A DNA stretch of 64,000 nt, taken from positions 868,001 through 932,000 of the forward strand of contig NZ_JAAAPJ010000001.1 of assembly GCF_009909145.1 (NCBI RefSeq), in the 5' to 3' direction. The stretch comes from Corallococcus silvisoli. Its GTDB lineage: Bacteria > Myxococcota > Myxococcia > Myxococcales > Myxococcaceae. The translations under genes and the position numbers were made by a program. Below the pieces are notes generated by a model. It had not been told where the DNA came from and searched no databases. It saw only the letters and a list, made by a program, of their open reading frames with translations. Positions within the stretch are counted from its first letter, which is position 1. The number at the start of each line of letters is the position of its first letter. Below are positions 54,554-63,867 of the stretch, piece by piece.

Positions 54554-56554
54554 CTAATCCAGTGGCAGCTCGAAGCTGAAGGTGGCACCGCGGCCGGGCT
54601 CGCTTTCGACCGCGATGGTCCCCCCGTGGCCCTGGATGATCTGCTTCGCGATGTAGAGGCCGAGCCCCAGCCCGCTGGCCTCGCTCGCGGACGTCGCCCG
54701 CTCGAACCGGACGAAGATGCGCTCGTGGTGCTCCGCGGAGATGCCCTGGCCTTCGTCCCGCAGGCTGACCCGGACGCGCCGCGCCCTGCGTTCGACCCTC
54801 GCGTGCACGGGCTTGCCGGGCGCGTACTTGATGGCGTTGATGATGAAGTTCGCCATCACCTGCTCGATGCGCGTGGCGTCGAGTGGGGCCACGATGCCAC
54901 CTTCGATGTCCCGCTCCAGCGTGATTCCGGCCCCCTCCAATTGTGGGGCGAAGCGCTCCAGCACCTCCGGGACCAGCGCGGAGAGGTCCGTCCGCACGCG
55001 CGTCATGGACAGCTTCCCGGAGCTGATGCGGGACACGTCCAGCATGTCGTTGACCAGGCGCCCCAACCGCTCCACCTGGAGCAGGGTGCTGTCGAGCAGC
55101 TTCTTGATCCGCGCCGGGCTGAACGCCTCCGCGCCCTGGCTGTCGAAGAGCCGCTGGCTCAGCTGCATCTGCAACTTGAGCGTGGTCAGGGGGGTGTTGA
55201 GTTCGTGCGAGGCGACGCCCAGGAACGTGTCCCGCGACACGATGGCCGCGCGGAGGTTCTCCGCGAGCTGTTCGAACTCCTTCTGTTCGTTGACCTGATC
55301 GGTCACTTCGTAGATGACCACCAGGATGCCGTCGATGCGCCCGCACGGGTCGCGCTTCGCCTGGTAGGTGAAGTTGACGAACATCTCCCGCTCGGTTCCG
55401 TCGGCCTGGACAATGGAGGCGCGCTGCTTGGCGCCGTGGAAGCTCTTGCCCGTCTGGTACACGCTGTCGAGGAGCTCGTGATAGCCCTGGCCCTCCAGCT
55501 CCGGCAGCGCTTCGCGCACGGTCCGGTTCAGGAGGTCCTCCGCGGGACGGCCCCCGAACAGCATGGACATGAAGGGGGCGTTCGCGAAGGTGTAGACGTG
55601 GCGCGGACCGCTGAGGAGGGCGATGCCGAGTGGGGCCTGCATGAGGAAGCTCTGCAGCTCCTGTCGCGCGCGCCGGCCCTCTTCCTCGGCCCGCTTGCGC
55701 TCACTGATGTCGAGCGCCGTTCCGACGAACTGGAGGGCCTTGCCGTCCGCGTCGAAGGTCACCTGCCCGCGTGCCTCGACCCAGCAGGCGTGGGCGCCTG
55801 GCGCCGTCACCACCCGGTGCTCCATGAAGTAGCGGCCCTGGGGCCCTCCCGCGAGCGTGGCGTCGATGGCCCCGCGCAGGGCGTCGCGCTCATCGGGATG
55901 GACGCGCTCGAGCACCCGCCCGAGGTCGAATCCACCGGCCCGGGGGAGTCCGAAGATCAGGGCCATCCGCTCATCCACGTGCATCTGGCCGGAGTGGACC
56001 TCCAGCTCCCAGGTGCCTGCCCCGGAAGCCTCCACGACGCGGCGAAGGCGCTCCTCGCTCCGCTGGAGGGCCTGTCGGCTGAGGATTCGCGGGGTGGTTT
56101 CGGTGCAGACCACCAGCGTGCCGTGAATCGCGCCGGCATCGTCGAAGGCCGGCGAGTAGCCATAGGTCCAGTAGACGTCCTCGATGCGGCCGTTGCGGAA
56201 GATGGGGACGAGCTGGTCTTCGTTCCAGCTGGCCCTCCCCTCGCGCATCACGTCTTCGATCTGCGGTCCGATGATGGGCCAGATCTCCGGCCAGCACTCG
56301 CGGCCGGGCATCCCCAGCGCCTCGGGGTGCTTCCCCCGGCCGAAGCTGGGCACGTAGGCATCGTTGTAGAGCTGGATGAGCTGGGGCCCCCACCAAAGGA
56401 ACATCGGGTGGCGCGAGTGGATCATCGTCCGCACCAGGGTCCGCAGCGAGACGGGCCAGCCCTCCACGGGCCCCAGCGGCGTGGCCGCCCAGTCCTTCGC
56501 GCGCATCCGGGCGGCCATCTCCCCCGCGCCGCTGAACAGCTCGTCCGCCTTCAC
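54554..56554 (-). CDS. PAS-domain sensor histidine kinase
   Basis: A 666-aa soluble kinase. About three PAS-like domains (first near MFLWWGPQLIQLYNDAYVPS, second near VVEASGAGTWELEVHSGQ, third near LQSFLMQAPLGIALLSGP) are followed by HisKA with FLGVASHELNTPLTTLKL and a HATPase with NFIINAIKYAPGK and GLGLGLYIAKQII. The first PAS resembles the light- or redox-sensing type found in myxobacterial kinases, but no cofactor residue can be proved. No response regulator is adjacent, so it is an orphan kinase. Confidence 0.92.
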   Translation of the reverse strand: MKADELFSGAGEMAARMRAKDWAATPLGPVEGWPVSLRTLVRTMIHSRHPMFLWWGPQLIQLYNDAYVPSFGRGKHPEALGMPGRECWPEIWPIIGPQIEDVMREGRASWNEDQLVPIFRNGRIEDVYWTYGYSPAFDDAGAIHGTLVVCTETTPRILSRQALQRSEERLRRVVEASGAGTWELEVHSGQMHVDERMALIFGLPRAGGFDLGRVLERVHPDERDALRGAIDATLAGGPQGRYFMEHRVVTAPGAHACWVEARGQVTFDADGKALQFVGTALDISERKRAEEEGRRARQELQSFLMQAPLGIALLSGPRHVYTFANAPFMSMLFGGRPAEDLLNRTVREALPELEGQGYHELLDSVYQTGKSFHGAKQRASIVQADGTEREMFVNFTYQAKRDPCGRIDGILVVIYEVTDQVNEQKEFEQLAENLRAAIVSRDTFLGVASHELNTPLTTLKLQMQLSQRLFDSQGAEAFSPARIKKLLDSTLLQVERLGRLVNDMLDVSRISSGKLSMTRVRTDLSALVPEVLERFAPQLEGAGITLERDIEGGIVAPLDATRIEQVMANFIINAIKYAPGKPVHARVERRARRVRVSLRDEGQGISAEHHERIFVRFERATSASEASGLGLGLYIAKQIIQGHGGTIAVESEPGRGATFSFELPLD

Positions 56555-56733
56555 GTGGTCCGGCCTCCAGCGCGCGCTTCGCGAGTCGTGTCTTAGGTGA
56601 AGCCCCGGTCCGGGGGAAGCGCCCGGGAATCACCTGCCCAGAGCCTGACTGCCTACCCGGAGCCAGGCGCGGGCCTCGGAGGCGAGGGGCGCGCGCGGCG
56701 ACGAGGCGGTTTCCGTAGGGCCCTCCGGGGCGT

Positions 56734-58119
56734 ATGGAAGAGACCATGGATGGAAGCGGTGGGACGGTGGACGCGGGCCGCAGGATGCCGCCCGGTGGGG
56801 CACGGCGAGTGGCCACGGGGGCGGTGTTGCTGGCCCTGGTGGTGAGCGCCTTCGAGGGCACGGTGGTGACGAGCGCCATGCCCACCATCACGCGGGAGCT
56901 GGGCGGGGACTCGCTCTACTCGTGGGTGTTCTCCGCGTTCCTCTTCGCGTCGACGGTGGGGGTGCTGGTGAGCGGCAAGCTGGCGGACCGCCTGGGCCGC
57001 AAGCCGGTGTTCTTCGCGGGGATGGGGTTGTTCCTGGTGGGCTCGGCGCTGTGTGGATTGGCGACGTCCGTTCCGGCGCTGGTGGGGTTCCGGGTCCTGC
57101 AGGGGCTGGGCGCGGGAGCGTTGCAGCCCACCACGCTGACCATCAGCGCGGACCTCTACACGCTGCGCGAGCGAGCGGCCATCCAGGGCATGTTCACCGG
57201 AGCGTGGGGCGCGGCGAACGCCCTGGGGCCGCTGATCGGCGGCTGGCTGGTGATGCACGCCTCGTGGCGGTGGGTGTTCCTGGTGAACCTGCCGGTGGGT
57301 GTGCTGTCCGCGCTGCTGTTGCACCTGTCGTACCGGGACCCGTCGCGGCACGGCGCGACGGCGCTGGATGCCTGGGGACCGGTGCTCGCGGGGAGCACGG
57401 TGGCGCTGCTGCTCTTCGCGCTGGAGCCGGGAGCGGCCCAGGCGCGCGGGGTGTGCGCGCTGGGGGCGGTGGGGATGGCGGCGCTGTTCGTGTGGCAGCA
57501 GCGCAGGACGGCGGCGCCGCTGTTGCCGGGAGCCCTGGTGATGGACCGGACGGTGGTCAGCGGCATCGCGGGAGGGCTGTTCGCGGGCGCGCTGCTGTAC
57601 ACGCTGTCCGCGTGGGTGCCGCTGTGGATGACGGAGCGGGGCGGCTATTCGCCCATCGGGGCGGGGCTGGCGCTGGTGCCGATGTTGCTGGGCTGGTCGG
57701 TGGGGTCGACGTTCGGGGTGAAGGTGCTGGTGCGGGGCGGCATGCGCGCGAGCGTGGGGCTGGGCTTCGCGCTGGCGGCGACGGGCGCGGGGCTGCTGTC
57801 GGTGGCGGCGCTGCGAGGGTGGGGCGTCCCAGCCACGTTCGCGGCGCTGGCGTTGGTGGGGATGGGCGTGGGCCCGGCGGCCAGCAGCTCGCTGTTGGGG
57901 CCGCAGTCGCGAGCCCCGTGGCAGTACCGGGGCATCGTGACGAGCACGCTCTATTCGATGCGGCTCCTGGGCGGTTCGCTGGCGGTGGCGGCGCTGTCGC
58001 TGGCGCGTGGGCACTTCGCCGTCCAGTTCGCCATCGCCGCGGGGCTCACGGCGCTGGCCGCGCTGGGCATGGCGCTGGGCGCGCCGGGGTTGGAAGGCAA
58101 CATCACGCGCGAGGGGTGA
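56734..58119 (+). CDS. MFS drug exporter (DHA family)
   Basis: A 461-aa transporter with 14 or so helices. Motif A of drug/H+ antiporters is LADRLGRKPVFFAG, the antiporter signature is GLGAGALQPTTLTI and GAWGAANALGPLIGGWLV. This matches EmrB/QacA-type exporters. The start may be ATG 56734 or 56746. It is divergent from the PAS kinase across about 180 bases that show no obvious operator. Confidence 0.9.
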   Translation: MEETMDGSGGTVDAGRRMPPGGARRVATGAVLLALVVSAFEGTVVTSAMPTITRELGGDSLYSWVFSAFLFASTVGVLVSGKLADRLGRKPVFFAGMGLFLVGSALCGLATSVPALVGFRVLQGLGAGALQPTTLTISADLYTLRERAAIQGMFTGAWGAANALGPLIGGWLVMHASWRWVFLVNLPVGVLSALLLHLSYRDPSRHGATALDAWGPVLAGSTVALLLFALEPGAAQARGVCALGAVGMAALFVWQQRRTAAPLLPGALVMDRTVVSGIAGGLFAGALLYTLSAWVPLWMTERGGYSPIGAGLALVPMLLGWSVGSTFGVKVLVRGGMRASVGLGFALAATGAGLLSVAALRGWGVPATFAALALVGMGVGPAASSSLLGPQSRAPWQYRGIVTSTLYSMRLLGGSLAVAALSLARGHFAVQFAIAAGLTALAALGMALGAPGLEGNITREG

Positions 58120-58139
58120 CGCTGCCTCCCGGGGGCTCG

Positions 58140-60377
58140 TCAGCGGGGCTCGCCCAGCTCCCGCAGGAAGAACCGGCGCACGTCGTCCAGGAAGTACCGG
58201 CTGGCGGGCGGGCGGGGGCTGTGTGCCTCTCCGGGCAGGATGAGCAGGTCGAAGTGCTTGTTCGCGCGCACCAGCGCCTGGGCCATCCGCATGGTCGTGG
58301 ACAGGGAGGCGTTCACGTCGCTCGTCCCGTGCATCAGCTTGAGCGCTCCCTGGAGCTTGTCCGCCAGCGCCTCGTTGGACCCCGCCGCGTAGCCCCGCGG
58401 GTTCTCCGTGAGCAGGCCCATGTTCGGCTCGTTGATGATGGCTTCCTCCGTCAGCGCCCCAGGCGCTCCCGCATAGCCGGCCTTGAAGAACTCCGGCGCG
58501 GTCAGCATCCCCCTCAGCGCGAAGTAGCCGCCCCAGGAGCTCCCCTGGATGCCCACGCGCTCCAGGTCCATGTACGGCCGGCTCGCGCCCGCCTGCTTGA
58601 GCGCCGCGACGTGGTCCGGAATCTCCGTCTGCCCCACGCGGCCGTAGTTCACGTCCTGGAACGCCTTGCTCCGTCCCGGAGTGCCCCGCGCGTCCAGCAC
58701 CATGACGATGAACCCCAGCTGCGCGAGCGAGTGCGCGACGAGCGACTCCGTCGTGCCCACGTAGGACCAGGGCACCACCGTGGTGAACGGTCCCGCGTAG
58801 ATGACATCGATGACGGGGTAGCGCTTCTTCGGATCGAGGTCCCAGGGCTTGTACAGCACGCCGTAGAGGGGCGTGGTGCCGTCCGCCGCCTGGACCGTGA
58901 GGGGCTCCGGCGGCGTGTAGTGCAGCTCCGCCAGGGCGCGGGTGTCCGCCTTCGCGTAGCGGAAGGTCTGCCGCCCGTCCGCGGACACCACGTCCCAGAC
59001 CCTCGGCTGCTCGCGCGAGGAGTGCCCATCCACGAAGTACCGCGTGGATGGTGACAGCACGGGCCGGTGCATCCCGGGCCCGGCGGACACCTGCTTCAGG
59101 GCGCCGCCCTCCAGCGAGGCCCGGTACACGTGGCGTTCATACGGGGCCCCGGGCTCCGCGGACGCGAGCACGAAGAAGACGTCCGCCTTCGGCGAGACGC
59201 CGGCCACCGCGTGGACCGGAAACGCGCCCCGGGTGAGCTGGCGCACGAGCTTGCCTGAATAGTCATAAAGATAGACGTGCCGCCAGCCGTCGCGCTCGGA
59301 CATCCAGAGGAAGTGCCGGTTGTCGGGCAGCGGCGTCACCTGCCGGGACCACCCCTCCACCGCGAAGTCCAGCGCCCCCACGAAGGTCTCCTGGCGCTCC
59401 TCGCGCAGCACGCGGCGGTGCTTGCCCGTCGCCGGGTCCACCGCCACCAGGTCCAGCCGCTTGCCATCCCGGGAGAGCTGGAGCACCAGCGCCTCGCTGC
59501 CATCCGGACGCCAGCCCGCGAGCCAGTCGTAGCGCTCCGTCGCGTCACCGGGCGCGGCCGTCACCTGTCCCGTCGCCACCGTGACGAAGTTCAGCTCCGA
59601 GCGCATCAGCGGCGTCCCCGTCTTGGAGTAGGGCGCCCATGTCACCTGCTCCAGCGCGGTGCCGTAGTCGACCAGCGGAATCCGGTGCACGCCCCGCGTG
59701 TCCTCGCGCCAGACGGCGAGGAAGCGGCCTTGGGGAGACCACGCCGACGCGGGCAGCTTCCAGGTGGAGTCCTCCTCGCCGGTGCGCTCCATCCGGGTCA
59801 CGCCCTGGGCGTCGACCACCTTGACGCCCGTGTCCCCTTGCACCGCGATCGCCCCGCCCTCCGGAGCGAGGAGGTTGTCGGGCCGGAGCGACAGCGCGAC
59901 CGGATCCGTGGCGGGCCGCTCCACGACGCGGCGGTCCGTCAGCCCCAGCGTGAACGCCCGGCCCTGGACGGAGAAGACGATCCCCTTCGCATCCGGCGTG
60001 AGCGTGAAGGGCATGGCGCCGGACACCGCGACCGGCTTGCCGAACAGCTGCGTGAGCTGGGACCTCAGGGACTCCGCGTCCAGCAGGGGCTGCTGGGTGC
60101 GCCGCCGCGCATCCACCAGGACCCAGGTCTCGCGATAGGGCTCGACCATGGACCAGTACACGAACCGTTCGCCCTCGGGCAGCCAGCGGGGTGGAGTGAG
60201 GGTGTCTCGGATGCGCGTCGGCCAACGGAAGGAGGCGTCCGAGAAGTCGAGGCGTTGCTGGAGCGGGTCCCCGGCTTCCGCTCCCGTCGCCATCCAGGGA
60301 ACGGTCAGCCCCATGAGGAGCAGCGCCATGCGTGCTCGCGACAGGCGTCCACCACGGCGGGACAGAAGAGACGTCAT
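58140..60377 (-). CDS. S9 family (dipeptidyl peptidase IV-like) serine peptidase
   Basis: A 745-aa exported peptidase: signal peptide (MALLLMGLTVPWMATGAEAG), an N-terminal beta-propeller (about 60-470) and a C-terminal alpha/beta-hydrolase domain. The catalytic triad is Ser in GSSWGGYF, Asp in MHGTSDVNAS and His in GEAHSPRPP. Such enzymes remove N-terminal dipeptides, often after Pro or Ala. Acting in the periplasm or outside, it would serve predatory protein digestion. It is followed upstream by a MocR regulator gene on the same strand, 34 bases away. Confidence 0.92.
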   Translation of the reverse strand: MTSLLSRRGGRLSRARMALLLMGLTVPWMATGAEAGDPLQQRLDFSDASFRWPTRIRDTLTPPRWLPEGERFVYWSMVEPYRETWVLVDARRRTQQPLLDAESLRSQLTQLFGKPVAVSGAMPFTLTPDAKGIVFSVQGRAFTLGLTDRRVVERPATDPVALSLRPDNLLAPEGGAIAVQGDTGVKVVDAQGVTRMERTGEEDSTWKLPASAWSPQGRFLAVWREDTRGVHRIPLVDYGTALEQVTWAPYSKTGTPLMRSELNFVTVATGQVTAAPGDATERYDWLAGWRPDGSEALVLQLSRDGKRLDLVAVDPATGKHRRVLREERQETFVGALDFAVEGWSRQVTPLPDNRHFLWMSERDGWRHVYLYDYSGKLVRQLTRGAFPVHAVAGVSPKADVFFVLASAEPGAPYERHVYRASLEGGALKQVSAGPGMHRPVLSPSTRYFVDGHSSREQPRVWDVVSADGRQTFRYAKADTRALAELHYTPPEPLTVQAADGTTPLYGVLYKPWDLDPKKRYPVIDVIYAGPFTTVVPWSYVGTTESLVAHSLAQLGFIVMVLDARGTPGRSKAFQDVNYGRVGQTEIPDHVAALKQAGASRPYMDLERVGIQGSSWGGYFALRGMLTAPEFFKAGYAGAPGALTEEAIINEPNMGLLTENPRGYAAGSNEALADKLQGALKLMHGTSDVNASLSTTMRMAQALVRANKHFDLLILPGEAHSPRPPASRYFLDDVRRFFLRELGEPR

Positions 60378-60411
60378 GGGCACATCCAGGATGGAGGTGA
60401 GGGGTGATGCG

Positions 60412-61803
60412 TCAGACCAGTCGCCGCGGCGTCGGTGACGTGGCGCCAAGCAGTCCGGCCAGCGTCTTCAGCCCGCGCTCCAGCTCCGCGCGCGAGCTGG
60501 CCGCGCCGAGCGACACCCGGAGCGCATTGGGGGCCTGGCCCGGCCGGGCCGCGAACAGGTGCGAGGGGCCGATCAGCACGTCGTGCGCGGCGGCCTGTTC
60601 CACCAGCTCCGTGGCGCGGCGATGCCCGGGCAGGGGCATCCACAGGAAGTAGGCGCGGTCGTGCGCGACGTACGGGTGCCCCTTCAACACGCGGGCCGCC
60701 AGGGCCTGCCGCGCCGTGGCCTCGACCCGCCGCGCGTCGCGCAGGGACTCGGCGGTGCCATCCGTCACCCACTGCGTGGCGATCTCCGTCAGCAGCGCAG
60801 AGCCCGACCAGACCGTCGCCGCGGCCGCGTGCTCCAGCGCCTTCCGGGACGCGACGGGCGCCCGGATGTAGCCGACGCGCAGCGCGGGCAGCACGGCCTT
60901 CGACAGGCTTCCCAGGTGGTACGTCCTCTCGGGGGCCAGGGCCGCGAGCGGCGGCGGGGCCTTGTCGACGAGCGGCGCCAGCGCTCCGTTCTCGACGATC
61001 GTGACGTCGAACTCGCGGCAGACCTCCACCAGGGCCTGCCGTCGCTTCAACGGCATGATGGTCGTGGTGGGGTTGTGGTTCGTGGGGGTGCAGTAGAGCA
61101 CCCGGGCCTCGCTCTTCCGGCAAGCCTCCGCGAGCGCCTCGGGAATGAGCCCCTCCGCGTCGAGCGCGACCGGATGGGTGGGCAGCCGCAGCCACTCCGC
61201 GGTGGCGAGGACCCCCGGATAGGTGATGTCCTCCACCAGCAATCCGCCCGGATTCGCGAGCAGGGACAGCACCATCAAGGTGGCGTGCTGGGCGCCGCCG
61301 CACACGGTGACTTCCTCGGTCGTGGCCGCGACCCCCGCGAGTGACAGCCAGCGGGCCCCCGCGCTCCGCTGGGCCTCGGTGCCCGCGTGCGCCTGGTAGC
61401 CACTGAGCCCGGTGAGGTCCGCGCGCTCCCCCAGCCGTCGGAGCGCGGCGGCGAGCGCGAGGTGCCCCAGGTCCCCGGGCACGAGGGGCGCGGCCGTGGG
61501 TCCCAGGTCGATGCGCAGCCGGTCGGGTTGGGGTGAGTAATGGTCTCCTTCCCGGAGGTTCTTCACGAACGTGCCGTTGCCCACCTGGCTCCAGATGAGG
61601 CCCCGCCGCTCCGCCTCCGCGTAGGCCCGCGTCACGGTCCCGAGCGAGGCCCCGGTCGTGCTCGCCAGCTCCCGGTGCGTGGGCAGCCGGTCCCCCGCGC
61701 GAAGCCGCCCCGAGCTGATGTCCGCGGAGAGCGCGTCGACGAGCGCCGCGTACAAGGGACCGCCGGACCGCTTCAGACGTGGCTTCCAGGTGGAGCGGGA
61801 CAT
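60412..61803 (-). CDS. MocR-type regulator (GntR HTH fused to aminotransferase fold)
   Basis: The 463-aa protein has a GntR winged HTH (RLRAGDRLPTHRELASTTGA, then SLGTVTRAYAEAERRGLI) joined to a class I aminotransferase-like domain. The PLP lysine is in LGSLSKAVLPALRVGY. The usual EDD-x-Y type cofactor segment reads VENGALAPL, so the pyridine-nitrogen Asp appears to be Asn and the O3'-binding Tyr is absent. It may bind PLP weakly or not at all. The start ATG lies six bases from its probable operator. It may control the peptidase gene or itself. Confidence 0.9.
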   Translation of the reverse strand: MSRSTWKPRLKRSGGPLYAALVDALSADISSGRLRAGDRLPTHRELASTTGASLGTVTRAYAEAERRGLIWSQVGNGTFVKNLREGDHYSPQPDRLRIDLGPTAAPLVPGDLGHLALAAALRRLGERADLTGLSGYQAHAGTEAQRSAGARWLSLAGVAATTEEVTVCGGAQHATLMVLSLLANPGGLLVEDITYPGVLATAEWLRLPTHPVALDAEGLIPEALAEACRKSEARVLYCTPTNHNPTTTIMPLKRRQALVEVCREFDVTIVENGALAPLVDKAPPPLAALAPERTYHLGSLSKAVLPALRVGYIRAPVASRKALEHAAAATVWSGSALLTEIATQWVTDGTAESLRDARRVEATARQALAARVLKGHPYVAHDRAYFLWMPLPGHRRATELVEQAAAHDVLIGPSHLFAARPGQAPNALRVSLGAASSRAELERGLKTLAGLLGATSPTPRRLV

Positions 61804-61808
61804 GCCCC

Positions 61809-61837
61809 AGATTGTATCATGACAATCTGGAGATTGT
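61809..61837. promoter_or_regulatory. Candidate MocR operator overlapping the promoter
   Basis: AGATTGT occurs at 61809-61815 and 61831-61837 in direct order (22 bases apart, about two helix turns) and as its complement ACAATCT at 61822-61828. It is the AT-rich spot just before the MocR start. A TACAAT hexamer on the minus strand could be the -10, giving a very short leader. Confidence 0.6.
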
Positions 61838-61906
61838 ACCGGGACCTGAGGCGGAAGCTTGGGCCGGACGCAGGGCAGGGAGGCGATCGCGCGCGAGAGG
61901 GGGGGC

Positions 61907-62479
61907 CTACACTTCGGTGAAGTGCATGCCGGTGGCGCCCGTGCGCTCCAGGGCGGTCTTGATGTCGTCGGAGACGATGAGGGCGATGGACCAGCCCCAG
62001 GTCCGGAAGACCTTGGCGTCGCCCACCTGCGACGGGTCGATGCGCATGCCGTAGACGGAACGGTACTGCCCGAGCTTTTCCGGCCGCCCGTCCTCGGGCT
62101 CCCAGTACCGGGCTTCCTCAGACGCATGAACATCAATGCAGCGGATCAATCGAGTGGCTACGAGCATGCTGAACTGTTCGGGCTGTCCCTGGATGTCCAC
62201 CGAGAGCAGCTGGACGTCGTTGGGCGCAAGGGTCGCGAAAATGGTGGCCAGCTTGACGTGTAGGATGGGCGCCTGACCGATGCCGGCAGCCGAAAAGTCG
62301 AGGGGCCTCCCCGGCTCATCGATGGGTATCCGGAGGCGAGTTGGCACATGCACGGGTTTGCCGGCTCGGAACATCCAGGGGTCTTCGACCTCGACCCCTT
62401 GTTCATGGACGGGATCCCCCAGGTACCAGCGGCCTGGAGTCTCAACGTCCTCTGACAAGTCAAAGTAGCGCTTCGCCAT
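61907..62479 (-). CDS. imm11-family immunity protein
   Basis: A 190-aa soluble protein matching the imm11 (DUF1629-type) pattern: RYFDLSEDVETPGRWYLGDP at the start, VEVEDPWMFRAGKPVHVP, and VFRTWGWSIALIVSDDIKTA near the end. In myxobacteria these proteins follow lipoprotein toxins, as here: it starts 11 bases after the AHH-type toxin gene. It should neutralise that toxin in the cytoplasm. ATG 62479 is chosen as the start of the conserved pattern. Confidence 0.85.
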   Translation of the reverse strand: MAKRYFDLSEDVETPGRWYLGDPVHEQGVEVEDPWMFRAGKPVHVPTRLRIPIDEPGRPLDFSAAGIGQAPILHVKLATIFATLAPNDVQLLSVDIQGQPEQFSMLVATRLIRCIDVHASEEARYWEPEDGRPEKLGQYRSVYGMRIDPSQVGDAKVFRTWGWSIALIVSDDIKTALERTGATGMHFTEV

Positions 62480-62490
62480 GGTCCGTTCCG

Positions 62491-63822
62491 TCAGCGCCAC
62501 TGGGTGAGCAGTCGGTTGATGACGGAGCCTTGAGTGGTTGCTTCGTTCGCCAGGGTCCGCAGTTCGATGGTCAGGGCCTTTCGGCATGCTTCCATGGTGC
62601 GGCAGCCAGCGGTGGCTTCGTTCAAACGGCGATAGACTCGTTCATGATACGCCCTGGGATGTGGGCCCCGGTGGCCGGGGATTTCGACGATGTTCTCCGG
62701 GTCCTTTAGCTCCATGCCCGCCTGCTTGAAGATGCGCCGGAAGAGCGGGGTCCAGGGTCCACCTTGTTTCGCGGACTTCTCATTCCGGATGGTGGCCAGG
62801 TGGTGGCGTTGGGCGCCACCGGGGCGCGATGACATCGCGACCGCGTTGGGCGCGAGCGCGACGGTGAAGCCCTCCGCGGTCATCGCCACGGAGCGTACGC
62901 TACCCATGGCTGCATATTGGAATCCCGCTTGGGTCTCCACCGCCAACGCGGCCTGCGCGGAGCCCGGCAGTGTCGGCGCCTTCATCGCGAGCCCTACCGT
63001 ATTGCCCAGGGCCGCGGTTGCCAGCATCACGAAGATCCGCGCGGCGTTCCGTCCCAGCACCTCGCCGTATGCCTCACCCGCGTCATGGACCTGCATGAAC
63101 GTGGTGGCCTGATCCACGTGGCGGACCAGCGCCACCCAGCCATCCAGCAGCGTCCAGACGGTGTCCACACCCAGGTACGCAATTGCCGTGGCGGTGAGGA
63201 GGGCGGCGAGCCCCTTGGACACTGGCTCTGGGAGTGCCCAGAGCAACAGGTACATCGTCACGGTGGACGTCACCGTGGCCATGAGGGCCTGGGAGTTCGT
63301 GATGCCTTCCAGGGCTTCGGCCGTCTCGTGCCAGACGGAGTCCATCGCGACGGCCATCGCCAGGGCGTACCGCCCGTCGCTTCCCAGCAACGGGCCTTCG
63401 TCCAACAGGCGCAGGCAATCACCGGCCTGCTCGCGCTTCTTCGCGCACCATTGTTTGTAGCCGCGCGTCAGGTCGTCCGATGCGTCAAGGAGGCGCAGTT
63501 CGCGGGATTCCGCCTCTCCGAGCGGGATGATTTGACGGGTCCGTTCCCGGAACCCGAACACGCCGCTGCGCTCCGGCAGGCCAAACAGCTCGCGTGCACC
63601 CCTCAATGGCTGGGCGAACGGCCGCACGTCCCGGGCGAGCGTCTTCACGGCGGCCGCGAACTCGTCTTCCTCCAGGCGCGTCGCGGAGAGTGACGCGCCT
63701 TCCCCTTCGTGAGGCGTGATGATGGCCCGTTCGCCGTCGTCGATCTCCAGACGCACGCCTCGGGTCGTCGCGCAGCCCGACACGAGCACTCCCAGCAGCA
63801 GCACCCACCCCAGCCGCTTCAT
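62491..63822 (-). CDS. Lipoprotein toxin with C-terminal AHH-type nuclease domain
   Basis: A 443-aa protein with a lipoprotein signal (VLLLGVLVSGC, lipobox Cys17), a long soluble N-terminal region and a hydrophobic middle (about 185-225) that may help membrane passage. The C-terminal AHH-like domain has HH at 340-341, N377 and His at 384, 388 and 393, a pattern of HNH-superfamily toxin nucleases. GGGAGG precedes the ATG. With the imm11 gene downstream it forms a toxin/immunity pair like the SitAI cassettes exchanged by outer-membrane exchange in Myxococcus; that delivery route is inference. Confidence 0.8.
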   Translation of the reverse strand: MKRLGWVLLLGVLVSGCATTRGVRLEIDDGERAIITPHEGEGASLSATRLEEDEFAAAVKTLARDVRPFAQPLRGARELFGLPERSGVFGFRERTRQIIPLGEAESRELRLLDASDDLTRGYKQWCAKKREQAGDCLRLLDEGPLLGSDGRYALAMAVAMDSVWHETAEALEGITNSQALMATVTSTVTMYLLLWALPEPVSKGLAALLTATAIAYLGVDTVWTLLDGWVALVRHVDQATTFMQVHDAGEAYGEVLGRNAARIFVMLATAALGNTVGLAMKAPTLPGSAQAALAVETQAGFQYAAMGSVRSVAMTAEGFTVALAPNAVAMSSRPGGAQRHHLATIRNEKSAKQGGPWTPLFRRIFKQAGMELKDPENIVEIPGHRGPHPRAYHERVYRRLNEATAGCRTMEACRKALTIELRTLANEATTQGSVINRLLTQWR

Positions 63823-63867
63823 GCCTGCCTCCCGGTCGCGCGCACGGTAGCAGGGCCGCCCGCACGC

